In this document: one piece after another, positions 26,357 to 36,075 of the stretch | How the letters are laid out: each line of letters starts with the position of its first letter | Numbering within the stretch: position 1 is the first letter of the stretch | NCBI RefSeq assembly: GCF_023283895.1 | Contig: NZ_JAKILB010000006.1 | Coordinates: 248,001 to 312,000 of the forward strand | Direction of reading: 5' to 3' | Source of the DNA: Shewanella pneumatophori | GTDB lineage: Bacteria > Pseudomonadota > Gammaproteobacteria > Enterobacterales > Shewanellaceae | Length of the DNA stretch: 64,000 nt | Translations under genes and position numbers: made by a program | Notes under the pieces: model-generated | Database searches by the model: none | What the model saw: only the letters and a program-made list of their open reading frames with translations | Told to the model about the DNA's origin: nothing

Positions 26357-26912
26357 TGGATTGCCCCCTGTGACTTGGTTGTTCAAGTACATCTTTCAAT
26401 TGGTTTCTCGCGCGAAATAGTCGCGTCATTACGGTATTACGATTTAAGTCGAGGAGCTTAGCTATTTCATCGCCGCTGAATCCACCAATAACTTGTAGTA
26501 ACAATGGTTCACGGTATTCCAGCTCAAGTTTGGCAATTTGTCGACGCAACAAGTGCTGTTCAGCATGCTCCTCGGTGCTGCATGACAAGGTATCTTCGAT
26601 AAACTCTTGCTCGACATCTGAATAGTTAAATTGCTTACGTTCAAAACGCCTTGCGTTTTCACGGCGTAAAATCGTTATTAACCAAGACTTCGCGGCTTTT
26701 TCATCTTTTAAAGAATCAAGCGAACGCCAAGCCCGAAGGAAGGTTTCCTGAGTGATGTCTTCTGCAATATGTTTATCGCCGCATAGCCAATAGGCAAAGC
26801 GATATATATCTGCATGAAGTGCCCTGACAAGGCTATCGTATCGTCGTTGTTTGCTAACCATGTCTGAAGAGACCGTGGACTGTGACTTTTTATTTCGCCA
26901 ACTTTCAAACAT
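26349..26912 (-). CDS. ECF-type sigma factor
   Basis: This sigma-70 region-2/region-4 protein of 187 residues has region 2 at about residues 25-95 (YRFAYWLCGDKHIAEDITQETFLRAW) and region 4 at about 120-175, with the helix-turn-helix segment IGGFSGDEIAKLLDLNRNTV. It lacks the region 1 of housekeeping sigmas, as extracytoplasmic-function factors do. The ATG at 26912 (MFESWRNKK) is preferred to an upstream TTG. It overlaps the DUF3379 gene, so the two are translationally coupled. The signal and target promoters are not visible. Confidence 0.9.
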   Translation of the reverse strand: MFESWRNKKSQSTVSSDMVSKQRRYDSLVRALHADIYRFAYWLCGDKHIAEDITQETFLRAWRSLDSLKDEKAAKSWLITILRRENARRFERKQFNYSDVEQEFIEDTLSCSTEEHAEQHLLRRQIAKLELEYREPLLLQVIGGFSGDEIAKLLDLNRNTVMTRLFRARNQLKDVLEQPSHRGQSNG

Positions 26913-26936
26913 TTTTAATTTTTCTAATTGGATCAA

Positions 26937-27226
26937 TAAAACACAGCTTAACCTTGTTACTTGAGGAATACCAATTACGCTGTTTATTTAGCGCTAGCTG
27001 CAGATTTAGAACATAGTTCCAGTTAACCTTGCCCTGGACTGACATTAGATATGGAAAAGGAGTTTGAAAACGGGGGGAGGTAAAAGGATTGCTGTAGATA
27101 GCAGTGAGGGGTTCGAGAAAGTAGATTTGTGGATAGGCGCGGAATAGCAGGGTTAAAAACAAGCGTGTGAAGCTATTGAGGCTGCCAATAAATAAGACTT
27201 GTAATAAACAAGGCAGGCAGAAAATT
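26937..27226. other. Non-coding gap upstream of the ECF sigma gene
   Basis: About 290 bp hold one weak minus-strand frame (about 26905-27249) that runs into the batD terminator and has no protein-like features. I see no gene. It should contain the sigma-unit promoter. Confidence 0.5.
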
Positions 27227-27262
27227 AAGCCCGAAAGCGCTTGATGCACCTTCGGGCTTTTT
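27227..27262. terminator. Terminator of the moxR-bat operon
   Basis: AAGCCCGAA-(15 nt)-TTCGGGCTT has T-rich flanks on both sides and lies about 60 bp past the batD stop. Confidence 0.75.
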
Positions 27263-27320
27263 AGGTTTAAAGTGCTAAAACTATTATGGCTAAACCGAGT
27301 CAGGAGCGCTTTATTGCTGA

Positions 27321-29000
27321 TTAAGGATTTAACTTACCCAACGCTGATGTATTAACGCTTTGCTGCTGTGCTTTTGCCGCTTTAACCACATTAATTAGCT
27401 TGGCGTAATCAACTGCTTCAGCTTGGCTTTGCAAGCCGCTTACTGGGCTAGTATTAACCGAGCTAGTATTTACAGGTGCATAAGCCGCTTTTTGTATAAG
27501 GTTAATGCTTTTAGCGATAAAGTCATCGGTCATTGCAATTTGACTTAATGACATTGGTCGCTGATAAAGCTCGGTGTAGTAACGGCTTATACTATTTAAT
27601 ACTCGGGTAGGGTTATTAGCATCACAAGCGGCTTTTAACTCTGCAAAACTTGAGCTTGGTGATGCGCTGGTAATTACCGCTTTAGTTGTAGGTTTTGCTT
27701 TGTTTTGTTTACGTGCATTTATCCATAGCATTAACGTAATTAGCCATAACAGCGCTAACACTAGAGATAACCATGGCCAGAATCCTGCACTGGTGTTGGT
27801 TGCGGGCTCTGGTGTTTGTAGCTGTTGTTGCTGTTGCGGAGCGGCTGCAATAGCGCCTTTTATTACAATAGTGCGTGCAGGCAAAGTGGCAAATTGCTGC
27901 TTATTTAAGTGCGGATTCCACCAAGGTACTTTTATCTCTGGCAGAGTATAAGTGCCGCCGCTTGTTGCTACAATCGCAGTGGTCTGTGTTAGTTGAGCCA
28001 CCATTTGATTTTCACGTAAGAACGTATTGCGCTGCGCTTTTTCTGGATAGGTTTTTAATGCTGCAGGTGTCGATAGACTAATTTCCGGCAGACTCGTTTC
28101 GTCGGTATTTGATGCTAAAAGGGTAATTGTACGGGTGATCGGATCGCCAATGTTGTATTCAACAGTTTTATCAGGCCAATCTTCTTTTAATACCACCAAA
28201 TCTGATACTAACCATTCGCCATGATAATCTTGGGGGATCGGCTTTATTTGTACTTTTATATCTGGCGCTTGAGTTTGAGTTGGCTTGCTTTCGTTAAACG
28301 AGAACATGGCACCATTGCGTCTTGATTGCACTAACACGTCACCAGCAAAGCTGGCGCCAGTGATGCTCAGCTCACCTGGTTGGTCGGCAATAATTGAATA
28401 ATTTCGCTCGATGACTCGGTAGCGGCGGCCGTTAACAATTTCGGTGCTGTCGCTGTCTTCACCAAGCTGCTTGATTTGAGCGCCATTGAGATCGGGAGCA
28501 TTTAATACACCACGCTGTAGTTCTAGAGCCAAATATAGCTTCACTTTATAGGTGAGCATTTGCCCGACATAGACCTCTTCATTTGAGAGGCTGGCGCGCA
28601 TAAATATATTTTGCATTTGTTGTGGCTGAGAGCCTGCTTTCAGCACTGAAAGCTTGATTGGTGTTGAGCTAACCCCATCAATAGTAAATGCTGGAATAAC
28701 AACATTCCCAGCTTTTTTAGGCGACAACAAAACTTGCCAGCGTGTTTCATTTGAAGCATCAAAATTCATGATCTTCTTGCTACGACTGATGCTGGTGCGG
28801 CCCACCATAAAGTCTTTGAGCAGTGCTGAAGTGTTTAATTTACCACTATTGATATCGTCATCAGCTGTGACGGTGAGCACCAGAGTTTCGCCTTCCATAA
28901 TTGGGTTGCTGTCAACTGATGCTTGCAGTTGCGTCAGCGCACTTGCTGGAAAGGCAGTTAGGGCGAGAAGCGCCAACACAAAAATAGACCGTATTACCAC
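27321..29000 (-). CDS. batD: BatD-family protein
   Basis: This 559-residue exported/membrane protein begins with a signal peptide (about 1-21, ending FPASA), followed by repeated Ig-like beta domains (for example LQASVDSNPIMEGETLVLTV) typical of BatD. A transmembrane helix lies at about 408-426 (FWPWLSLVLALLWLITLMLW). A cytoplasmic C-terminal tail follows. It starts at GTG and overlaps the batB/batC gene by 7 bp. Bat proteins were named for aerotolerance in Bacteroides; in gammaproteobacteria the role is unsettled, probably as a chaperone-like envelope complex with MoxR. Confidence 0.85.
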   Translation of the reverse strand: MVIRSIFVLALLALTAFPASALTQLQASVDSNPIMEGETLVLTVTADDDINSGKLNTSALLKDFMVGRTSISRSKKIMNFDASNETRWQVLLSPKKAGNVVIPAFTIDGVSSTPIKLSVLKAGSQPQQMQNIFMRASLSNEEVYVGQMLTYKVKLYLALELQRGVLNAPDLNGAQIKQLGEDSDSTEIVNGRRYRVIERNYSIIADQPGELSITGASFAGDVLVQSRRNGAMFSFNESKPTQTQAPDIKVQIKPIPQDYHGEWLVSDLVVLKEDWPDKTVEYNIGDPITRTITLLASNTDETSLPEISLSTPAALKTYPEKAQRNTFLRENQMVAQLTQTTAIVATSGGTYTLPEIKVPWWNPHLNKQQFATLPARTIVIKGAIAAAPQQQQQLQTPEPATNTSAGFWPWLSLVLALLWLITLMLWINARKQNKAKPTTKAVITSASPSSSFAELKAACDANNPTRVLNSISRYYTELYQRPMSLSQIAMTDDFIAKSINLIQKAAYAPVNTSSVNTSPVSGLQSQAEAVDYAKLINVVKAAKAQQQSVNTSALGKLNP

Positions 29001-30967
29001 TGTTCGTTTTCCTTAGAATTGATGCCTTGATGGCGACGTTTCTGATACTCAAGTTGCATTTTGTTGCGCAGTAATACCTGCGGATCATCGGCAATAGCGC
29101 GAAGCGCTCGCTCCATTTCTGGTGGCAGCGGCTCATCTGTGGCTAATGCTGTTGCGGCAACTTGTTCAGACAGTTCAGCTGACTGCTCTGGGTTTTCTTC
29201 AGTTTGCGCTGCTGAGTTTGATTGAGCTTGTTGCTCTGTCAGTTGTTTTTGCTGTTCAGATTGTTGAGCTTGCGGTTCGCTCGCAGAGGCTTGCATTTCC
29301 GCTTCATTGTTTGGCTGCTGCTCATTTGCTTCACTTTGACCGCTTTGTTGCTCACTATTTTGCTGTTCATTTTGAGCTTCATCTTGTTGAGATTGTTGCT
29401 CGCTATCTTGCTCTGAAGTTTGCTCATTATCTGATGATTGCTGCTCTGAATCAGACTGTTGCTGGTCATTAGATTGCTTATCCTGAGCTTGCGACTGACT
29501 ATCCTGCGATTGTTCACCTTGTGATTGATCATTGTGTGACTGATCACTTTGCGACTGCTGACCTTGAGGATCACCGTCTTTGTTTTGCTGATCAGACTCT
29601 TGATTCTGATCGCTATTTTGCTCTTGTTGCTGTTGCAGTTTTTTGGCTAAATCCAAATTCGTTTGCGCTTGAGTAAAGCCGGCTGTTTGCTCTAGAGCGG
29701 CTTCGTAACGTTTTTGCGCTTGTTGATATTGGCCTTGTTGCATTAAGGCATTACCTTGGTTATATAAACCTTTGGCTGAGTTATCTTGCTCAAAAGCTGT
29801 CAGTGCTTCTGCATATTTGCCGGCTTTGTATAACGCGCTGGCTTGCCATTGAGGCTCAACAAACTGGTTAGCTGCAGCTTCATACTCCTCGGTTTTGTAG
29901 GCTTGCATCGCTTGTTGGTCTTGGGTTTGCCATAAGTTATCCCAAGTGCTGGCATAGACCACATTGTTTGGCTGCACAATAATCAATAGTGCTATGGCAG
30001 CTAACATGCCATTTCTAAAACTCAATAGTGCGGGAAGTAATAATAACAAGGCGACATAAGGGCCTAGGTCGACCCAGGTTTCACCTTGTAAATCACTGGC
30101 CTTGGTGTCATTTGTATTAGCAAGCCACTGTTTTATTTGTGTTATATCGCTACCGTCGGCACGGTTTGCGACCATGATGCCATTAGCATCACTTGCTAGC
30201 TCGTCTAATAGGCTATAGTCAGTTTTTGCTATGACCACTTGATTTGCGTTATCGCGCAGCAGTTGCCCATCTGGTAATTTTATGGGCGCACCTTGTTGAC
30301 TACCAAAAGCAAAGATAGCTAAACGATAAGGGCTGTCTTTTACGGCTGACTGTGCACGTTTGAACTGTGCCGTTGAAATGCCATCGGTAAATAACACAAT
30401 ATCACCACGAAGGTGGCCACCTTGGCTGAGTAAAGACTGCGCCTGAGTAATCGCGGCTTCAAGGTTTGAGCCTCTAACCGGCATAATGCTCGGGGTTAAT
30501 GTTGGCAGTAGATTTAGCAATGTAGCTTTGTCGCGGGTAAGGGGACTAATGGCAAATGCATCACCGGCATAAGCAATTAACCCGGTTTCGCCGTCACTGA
30601 GTTCACCAATTAGATCGGTTGCACGATATTTAGCTTGGGTTAAGCGATTTGGCGCTAAGTCGTCGGCGTACATAGATAGAGACATATCCATCACCAGCAC
30701 TCGACCTTGGGTTGACTCATATACTGGCAGTGAGCGCTTTTCGAATGCTGGGCCTGTTAGTGCAAATACTGCAATAAACCATGCTATTGCTAGGTAATAT
30801 ACATTGTTGCGTTTTTTACTGCTTACGCCACCGACTAATATTTTGGCTAGGTGCGGTGCGATATAATGATCCCAACTTGAGCTTGCGGCTTTGCTTTTAA
30901 AAAGAATAAATAACAGTAGTGCCAACGGCACAAGTGCTATAAACCATTCTGGACGTAAAAAATGCAT
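28994..30967 (-). CDS. BatB/BatC fusion: VWA domain, TPR, acidic Gln/Ser-rich region
   Basis: This 657-residue protein has two short N-terminal membrane helices (about 8-25 and 55-73), then a von Willebrand A domain with a MIDAS motif DMSLS (about 95-99) binding a divalent metal. A further transmembrane helix lies near residue 310, then TPR repeats (about 350-450, LYNQGNALMQQGQYQQAQKRY) and a long Gln/Ser/Asp/Glu-rich low-complexity tail (about 455-600). In Bacteroides BatB and BatC are separate genes; here they are one protein. It lies 2 bp after batA. Confidence 0.85.
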   Translation of the reverse strand: MHFLRPEWFIALVPLALLLFILFKSKAASSSWDHYIAPHLAKILVGGVSSKKRNNVYYLAIAWFIAVFALTGPAFEKRSLPVYESTQGRVLVMDMSLSMYADDLAPNRLTQAKYRATDLIGELSDGETGLIAYAGDAFAISPLTRDKATLLNLLPTLTPSIMPVRGSNLEAAITQAQSLLSQGGHLRGDIVLFTDGISTAQFKRAQSAVKDSPYRLAIFAFGSQQGAPIKLPDGQLLRDNANQVVIAKTDYSLLDELASDANGIMVANRADGSDITQIKQWLANTNDTKASDLQGETWVDLGPYVALLLLLPALLSFRNGMLAAIALLIIVQPNNVVYASTWDNLWQTQDQQAMQAYKTEEYEAAANQFVEPQWQASALYKAGKYAEALTAFEQDNSAKGLYNQGNALMQQGQYQQAQKRYEAALEQTAGFTQAQTNLDLAKKLQQQQEQNSDQNQESDQQNKDGDPQGQQSQSDQSHNDQSQGEQSQDSQSQAQDKQSNDQQQSDSEQQSSDNEQTSEQDSEQQSQQDEAQNEQQNSEQQSGQSEANEQQPNNEAEMQASASEPQAQQSEQQKQLTEQQAQSNSAAQTEENPEQSAELSEQVAATALATDEPLPPEMERALRAIADDPQVLLRNKMQLEYQKRRHQGINSKENEQW

Positions 30968-30969
30968 GG

Positions 30970-31986
30970 TTAACGTCCTCCTTTAGCTGCGTTAGCTTTA
31001 TTGGTGGTTTTACGGCGGTTGATGCCAAAAGTGATGTAACTAAAAGACATAATAATTGATGCTAAAAGGGCTAAAGCTAGTGGCCAATAAAAAAGCTCGG
31101 CTTGCGGGCGATAGCTAAGTTGGTCACGTGCTACGGGCTCAAGGCTATCAATCACTTGATAGATCTTTTCCAGCTCTTCGGTATTACGTGCTCTGAAGTA
31201 CTGGCCACCTGTGACACTAGCGATTTGCTGTAGCTGAGTTTCGTCTAGATCCATCGATGGATTGACGCGCTCTTTGCCAAACAAGGTTCTGCGCTCCATA
31301 ACATCTGCGCCAACGCCTATGGTGTATATGGTGATCCCACGCTGCTTAGCAATTTCAGTTGCTTGCTCAGGCGAGATAGCACCAGCATTGTTGGAGCCAT
31401 CGGTAAGCAGAATCAGTACGCGGTTACTTTGCTCTACTTTATCAAAGCGCTTTACCCCTAAAGCAATGGCTTCACCAATTGCGGTTTGCTTGCCGACTAA
31501 GCCGATTTGCGCTTCTTTTAAATATTGCGCTACAGTGCGTCTATCTTGAGTGAGCGGTGATTGTAGATATGCATGATCTGCAAATAAGATAAGACCAATT
31601 CGATCGCCTTTTCTGCGTTCGATAAAGTCACTGATGACATGCTGAATAAGGGTAAAGCGATCAACCGTTTTACCATCGAGTACCATATCCTCAATCTGCA
31701 TACTGCCAGACAGATCCACCGACAGCATTAAATCGCGACCTTTACTAGGCAGCTCAATTGGCTCACCAACCCATAATGGTCTCGCGCAGGCTAACACTAA
31801 TAGGCACCAAACAACCCAGTAACGTTTTTGGGTACGCTGACGCGTCTCTGTGACCACTTGATTAGATGACTGACTTGCACCGGGTAACACTAAGTGGCCT
31901 GTCATTGGCTTGCTTTGCTGTTTTTTTCTAAACAGCAGAGGTAAAGGTAATAATATCAATAATAAAGGCCAAGCAAGGGTTAACAT
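30970..31986 (-). CDS. batA: BatA-like VWA-domain membrane protein
   Basis: This 338-residue protein has an N-terminal hydrophobic helix (about 1-18), a second near 55-70, a VWA domain with the MIDAS sequence DLSGS (about 90-94) and the later DGSNNAG loop, and a C-terminal transmembrane helix (about 303-322, FYWPLALALLASIIMSFSYI). It is predicted to sit in the inner membrane with the metal-binding domain exposed and to work with BatB and MoxR. It overlaps the DUF4381 gene by 7 bp. Confidence 0.85.
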   Translation of the reverse strand: MLTLAWPLLLILLPLPLLFRKKQQSKPMTGHLVLPGASQSSNQVVTETRQRTQKRYWVVWCLLVLACARPLWVGEPIELPSKGRDLMLSVDLSGSMQIEDMVLDGKTVDRFTLIQHVISDFIERRKGDRIGLILFADHAYLQSPLTQDRRTVAQYLKEAQIGLVGKQTAIGEAIALGVKRFDKVEQSNRVLILLTDGSNNAGAISPEQATEIAKQRGITIYTIGVGADVMERRTLFGKERVNPSMDLDETQLQQIASVTGGQYFRARNTEELEKIYQVIDSLEPVARDQLSYRPQAELFYWPLALALLASIIMSFSYITFGINRRKTTNKANAAKGGR

Positions 31987-32477
31987 GTTGCTCCCTCACT
32001 TTTTACTGCCTTTTTTAACGGCAAGGCGGATTTTATCCAGCGCTGGGCACAATTTCTAAGTTGTGTCTTATCTGATTCGCTAAATGCATTGGCTTGAAAA
32101 CGTTTGGCCAGTAATTCGCACAACTCATCTTGCGGTGTACTGACTTGCTCATTTAACCATTTATACCAATCATTACCGCTAAGTTGCGCAACTTGGCTGC
32201 GCGGAGAGTAACTGAGTGCAGCACGTTTTAGAATGGCGCTGACTTCATAAACAAACTGTTCATTTTGCAGCTCTAATTTTGTTAGTTCGGTTAGTGCTGC
32301 ATTTTTAGCTGCATGAATTTTACGGCGGTTTTTATACCAAATTACCGTAACAGCAATGCAGCTAATAATAAGGATTAGAGCAATCCAATATCCGTATGCA
32401 AATGGCCAAAGGCCGATCTCTGCTGGCGTTTGGATATCCTGCATGCCAGCGAGTGCAGGATTAGCTAAGCTAGTCAT
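31980..32477 (-). CDS. DUF4381 membrane protein of the bat operon
   Basis: This 165-residue protein has one transmembrane helix (about 30-48, YWIALILIISCIAVTVIWY) and a cytoplasmic helical tail containing SGNDWYKWLNEQV. It fits the DUF4381 family, which occurs almost only inside moxR/bat operons. Its role is unknown, probably as part of the membrane complex. It starts directly after the DUF58 gene and overlaps batA. Confidence 0.8.
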   Translation of the reverse strand: MTSLANPALAGMQDIQTPAEIGLWPFAYGYWIALILIISCIAVTVIWYKNRRKIHAAKNAALTELTKLELQNEQFVYEVSAILKRAALSYSPRSQVAQLSGNDWYKWLNEQVSTPQDELCELLAKRFQANAFSESDKTQLRNCAQRWIKSALPLKKAVKSEGATC

Positions 32478-33404
32478 TTATCTCAACGCTCCTAATTGTT
32501 GATTTAAACGACGACCAGCATCGACGACTCGAGTTTGAACGTTCAATTTTTGCATCATTTCAATAAAGTTGTTTTGTAGCGTTTTTTGGCTCAAAAGCCA
32601 TTGCTCGTAACTGTTACGATCAATAATTAGCTCTTTAGCACCTTCTCTAACCGGCAATTGAAAATGCTTAGGTAGCGTTAGCTCGCCTTGGCGCAGCGGG
32701 TCGGTAACTAAAAACGCGCCAATATCACAGTGCCGTTTTAAATCTGACAACGCAGCTAAGCAGGCGGGTGAAAAGTGACTACCGTCTGTAACGATCCAAA
32801 TTAATGATCCGGGTTTGGCTAGGCGGCGCAAACGCTGACAGGCTTTGGCCATATGATCTGGTTCAGGCTCTTGAGTCAGGTTTTGCAATTGATTGTGGTG
32901 CAGCTTTTTAATTGCTGATACTACTTGCAAAATGCCTTGCTGACGACTGCGTGGTTTAAGCTCTATATGCTCATGTTCAGTAGCGATTAACGCGCCTAGA
33001 CGATCGCCATGCATAATCGCATTCCAACCCAGTGTAGTGGCAAGATGTGCTGCTTGTACTGATTGCAACATAAGGCTTGAGCCAAAATATAAGCTGCTAC
33101 TTAAATCAAGTAACAAAAGTACCGGACGTTCACGCTCTTCGACAAAAAGTTTGGTGTGTGCCTGACCGGTTCGTGCGGTGACGCGCCAATCTATAGTGCG
33201 CACATCATCACCACTTTGGTAATGGCGCACCTCGGCAAACTCCATACCTCTGCCTTTAATCAAACTGGCGCGGTGACCAGCAAGGCTTGCTTTCGCCTTG
33301 GCGCGTTTTTCTGGCAGCGCTTTGGCTAAGCTTTGGCAGGCTAGGAGTTCTTTTTCAGTAATATGAATGCCGTCGCTAAACAACGGCAGTGCTGTATCGA
33401 CCAT
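32478..33404 (-). CDS. DUF58 domain protein
   Basis: This 308-residue soluble protein contains the DUF58 signature region SLIKGRGMEFAEVRHYQSGD and DVRTIDWRVTARTGQAHTKL (about 48-87), followed by a VWA-like fold starting LLLLDLSSSLYFG with a DLSSS MIDAS-type motif. DUF58 proteins almost always accompany MoxR ATPases. The ATG overlaps the moxR stop by one base (TAATG), so translation is coupled. Confidence 0.88.
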   Translation of the reverse strand: MVDTALPLFSDGIHITEKELLACQSLAKALPEKRAKAKASLAGHRASLIKGRGMEFAEVRHYQSGDDVRTIDWRVTARTGQAHTKLFVEERERPVLLLLDLSSSLYFGSSLMLQSVQAAHLATTLGWNAIMHGDRLGALIATEHEHIELKPRSRQQGILQVVSAIKKLHHNQLQNLTQEPEPDHMAKACQRLRRLAKPGSLIWIVTDGSHFSPACLAALSDLKRHCDIGAFLVTDPLRQGELTLPKHFQLPVREGAKELIIDRNSYEQWLLSQKTLQNNFIEMMQKLNVQTRVVDAGRRLNQQLGALR

Positions 33405-34360
33405 TAAGGAACCGCAACTTGAGAAAGAATATGGTTGATTACATCATCGGCGCTCACACCATCAGCTTGTGCTTGATAACTCAGCAATAGGCGATGACGC
33501 AGTACGTTAGGTGCAACGGCTTGAATATCTTCCGGTGACACAAAGTCACGCTCATATAAATATGCGCGAGCACGGGCACAACGCTCTAAAGATAGGGTTG
33601 CTCGAGGACTTACACCGTATTCAAGCCAGCTTGCTAGCTCTTGGCTATAAGCTTCGGGTTTACGTGTGGCCATAATGATGTCGACGATGTATTTTTCGAG
33701 AGGCTCAGCCAAATATATTTGCAGTGCATGTTCGCGCGCAGCAAATATATCTCCCTGAATAATTGGTTCTACATGCGGTGCTGCTTGTTTTAGAGCTTCG
33801 TTACGAGACATTCTCATGATCTCAAATTCAGTCTCTGCACTTGGGTAATCTAAATTCAGATGCATTAAAAAGCGGTCTAATTGCGCTTCAGGTAATGGGT
33901 AGGTTCCTTCATTCTCTAATGGATTCTGGGTTGCCATAACCAGAAATAGTTCTGGTAGTGGGTAGCTATGTTTACCGACGGTGACTTGGCCTTCGGCCAT
34001 GGCCTCTAATAGCGCTGATTGCACTTTAGCTGGTGCGCGGTTGATCTCGTCCGCCAGAATGAGGTTGTGGAAAATTGGACCCGCTTCGAATTCAAAGGTT
34101 GCCGTTTGTGCACGATAAATATCGGTACCAGTTAAATCAGCTGGTAACAAGTCAGGCGTAAACTGGATACGATGAAAATCACCTTCAACGCCGTCACAAA
34201 GTGCTTTAACTGCACGAGTTTTTGCAAGACCTGGTGGGCCTTCAACTAACAAGTGGCCGTCGGCGATTAATGCAATTAGTAGATTCTCGGTGAGAACAGG
34301 CTGTCCTAAAATGACAGTGTTTAAGTATTCGCGTAACGCGTGAAATCGACTCAAAGGCAT
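33404..34360 (-). CDS. MoxR-type AAA+ ATPase
   Basis: This 318-residue ATPase shows Walker A EGPPGLAKT (about 37-45), Walker B ILADEINRAP (about 98-107) and the sensor/arginine region ATQNPLENEGTYPLPEAQLDRF split over about 138-160. MoxR ATPases act as chaperones that insert metals or mature VWA-domain proteins, here presumably the Bat proteins encoded downstream in the same operon. I chose the ATG at 34360 (MPLSRFHAL), since the 41 residues upstream in the frame are unlike the family. It is the first gene of the six-gene operon. Confidence 0.92.
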   Translation of the reverse strand: MPLSRFHALREYLNTVILGQPVLTENLLIALIADGHLLVEGPPGLAKTRAVKALCDGVEGDFHRIQFTPDLLPADLTGTDIYRAQTATFEFEAGPIFHNLILADEINRAPAKVQSALLEAMAEGQVTVGKHSYPLPELFLVMATQNPLENEGTYPLPEAQLDRFLMHLNLDYPSAETEFEIMRMSRNEALKQAAPHVEPIIQGDIFAAREHALQIYLAEPLEKYIVDIIMATRKPEAYSQELASWLEYGVSPRATLSLERCARARAYLYERDFVSPEDIQAVAPNVLRHRLLLSYQAQADGVSADDVINHILSQVAVP

Positions 34361-34647
34361 GATGCTACTCGGTTTATTTAAAGTTAGTAAGGTATAGACC
34401 AACCACATACTAAAAAATTCCCTATGGGTTTGGCTAGTACCAATTGATGTTAATAGGGCAAGGAGAGCTTTACTTGGTGACAAAATGACAGCTTTAATAG
34501 CTAACTAACGCTTTATAAAGCCTTTAATGGCGTAGCTTAATGAGTTTAATATCGAGAAAACGTTAGATTAATCATTGTTAACTAACAATTTTCTTATATT
34601 TTATAGACAAAAAAACAAACAGGTGTTTAAAACTTTTCATTAAGAAG

Positions 34648-34683
34648 TTAGAATCAGATCACACTTTAATGGTCAGACCTGTT
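34648..34683. promoter_or_regulatory. FadR operator with adjacent CRP-like site upstream of fadIJ
   Basis: TAATGGTCAGACCTGTT (34667-34683) matches FadR consensus AACTGGTCNGACCAGTT at 13 of 16 fixed positions, including the whole central GGTC-N-GACC. Just before it, TTAGA-N6-TCACA (34648-34663) matches the CRP consensus at 8 of 10 positions. Both lie about 80-110 bp before fadI. Repression by FadR in the absence of fatty acids is likely; CRP control is less certain. Confidence 0.65.
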
Positions 34684-34760
34684 TAATTTGCGGCAAATAG
34701 GTTTCTCAAGGATATAAAAAAGCGTGTGAATACACCACGCGCAGAATAAGAGGGCAAAAA

Positions 34761-36071
34761 ATGAGTGATAGACAACAGGTGACAAATGCCAGAGGCGAGC
34801 GGATAGCGATTGTTTCCGGTTTGCGCACGCCATTTGCAAAACAAGCAACGGCCTTTCATGGTGTCTCTGCATTAGATATGGGCAAGATGGTTGTAAATGA
34901 GCTGCTGTCTCGCTCTGAGCTTGACCCTAAAGAAATTGAGCAATTGGTATATGGCCAGGTTGTGCAAATGCCTGCAGCACCCAATATCGCCCGCGAAATT
35001 GTACTTGGTACTGGCATGAATGTGAGTACTGATGCTTATAGTGTTACTCGTGCGTGTGCGACAAGTTTTCAGTCTACCGTTAATGTTGCTGAGTCAATAA
35101 TGACTGGCAACATGGATATTGGTATTGCTGGTGGCGCAGATTCTTCTTCTGTTTTGCCTATTGGTGTTTCTAAAAAGCTTGCTCATGCATTAGTTGATTT
35201 GAATAAAGCGCGCAGCTTTGGCCAGAAAATGGCGATCTTCCGTCGGTTAGGATTAAAAGATCTGTTGCCGGTTCCGCCTGCAGTGGCTGAATACTCAACA
35301 GGCTTGTCGATGGGGCAAACCGCTGAGCAGATGGCAAAGACCTACAATATTAGCCGTGCTGATCAAGACGCTTTAGCTCATCGTTCTCACTCTTTGGCTA
35401 CAGAAACCTGGAATGCAGGTAAGTTAGCTGAAGAAGTGATGACAGCCCACGTGCCGCCATACAAGGCATTTATTGATCGCGATAACAATATTCGTGAAGA
35501 CTCAAAACTTGAATCTTACGCTAAGCTGCGCCCTGCATTTGATCGTAAGCATGGCTCGGTTACTGCAGCAAATAGTACGCCGTTAACTGATGGTGCTTCA
35601 GCGGTATTGTTAATGAGCGAAGGCCGCGCTAAAGCTCTAGGTTATACACCTATTGGTTATATAAAAAGTTATGCGTTTACGGCAATTGATGTATGGCAAG
35701 ACATGTTAATGGGCCCATCTTATGCAACACCGTTAGCGCTAAAGCGCGCAGGTATGGAGCTGGAAGATCTTACACTTATTGAGATGCATGAAGCATTTGC
35801 GGCGCAAACACTAGCGAATATGCAGATGTTTGCTTCGAAAAAATTTGCTGCCGAAAAGCTTGGCCGGAATCGTGCAATTGGTGAAATTGACATGGCTAAG
35901 TTCAATGTTCTTGGTGGCTCTCTTGCTTATGGTCATCCATTTGCTGCAACCGGTACACGCTTGGTTACCCAAGTATGTCATGAGCTTAAACGCCGCGGCG
36001 GCGGTACAGGTCTCGCAACAGCATGTGCTGCGGGTGGTTTAGGTGCGGCAATGATTGTTGAGGTGGAGTAA
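34761..36071 (+). CDS. fadI: 3-ketoacyl-CoA thiolase (acetyl-CoA C-acyltransferase), beta subunit
   Basis: This 436-residue thiolase catalyses the last step of each beta-oxidation cycle. The acyl-accepting cysteine lies in [12 protein letters not shown] (about 98), the catalytic histidine in [10 protein letters not shown] (about 336), and the second cysteine in CAAGGLGAA near the end. The length fits FadI (436 in E. coli) rather than FadA (about 390). fadJ starts 4 bp after its stop, so they form the anaerobic-type FadIJ complex. A FadR-like operator lies upstream. Confidence 0.96.
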   Translation: MSDRQQVTNARGERIAIVSGLRTPFAKQATAFHGVSALDMGKMVVNELLSRSELDPKEIEQLVYGQVVQMPAAPNIAREIVLGTGMNVSTDAYSVTRACATSFQSTVNVAESIMTGNMDIGIAGGADSSSVLPIGVSKKLAHALVDLNKARSFGQKMAIFRRLGLKDLLPVPPAVAEYSTGLSMGQTAEQMAKTYNISRADQDALAHRSHSLATETWNAGKLAEEVMTAHVPPYKAFIDRDNNIREDSKLESYAKLRPAFDRKHGSVTAANSTPLTDGASAVLLMSEGRAKALGYTPIGYIKSYAFTAIDVWQDMLMGPSYATPLALKRAGMELEDLTLIEMHEAFAAQTLANMQMFASKKFAAEKLGRNRAIGEIDMAKFNVLGGSLAYGHPFAATGTRLVTQVCHELKRRGGGTGLATACAAGGLGAAMIVEVE

Positions 36072-36075
36072 TCAC

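Noticed and set aside
26905-27249. 114-residue frame between the sigma gene and batD
   Set aside because: It runs across a terminator and shows no family or ribosome-binding site; likely the non-coding promoter region of the sigma gene.
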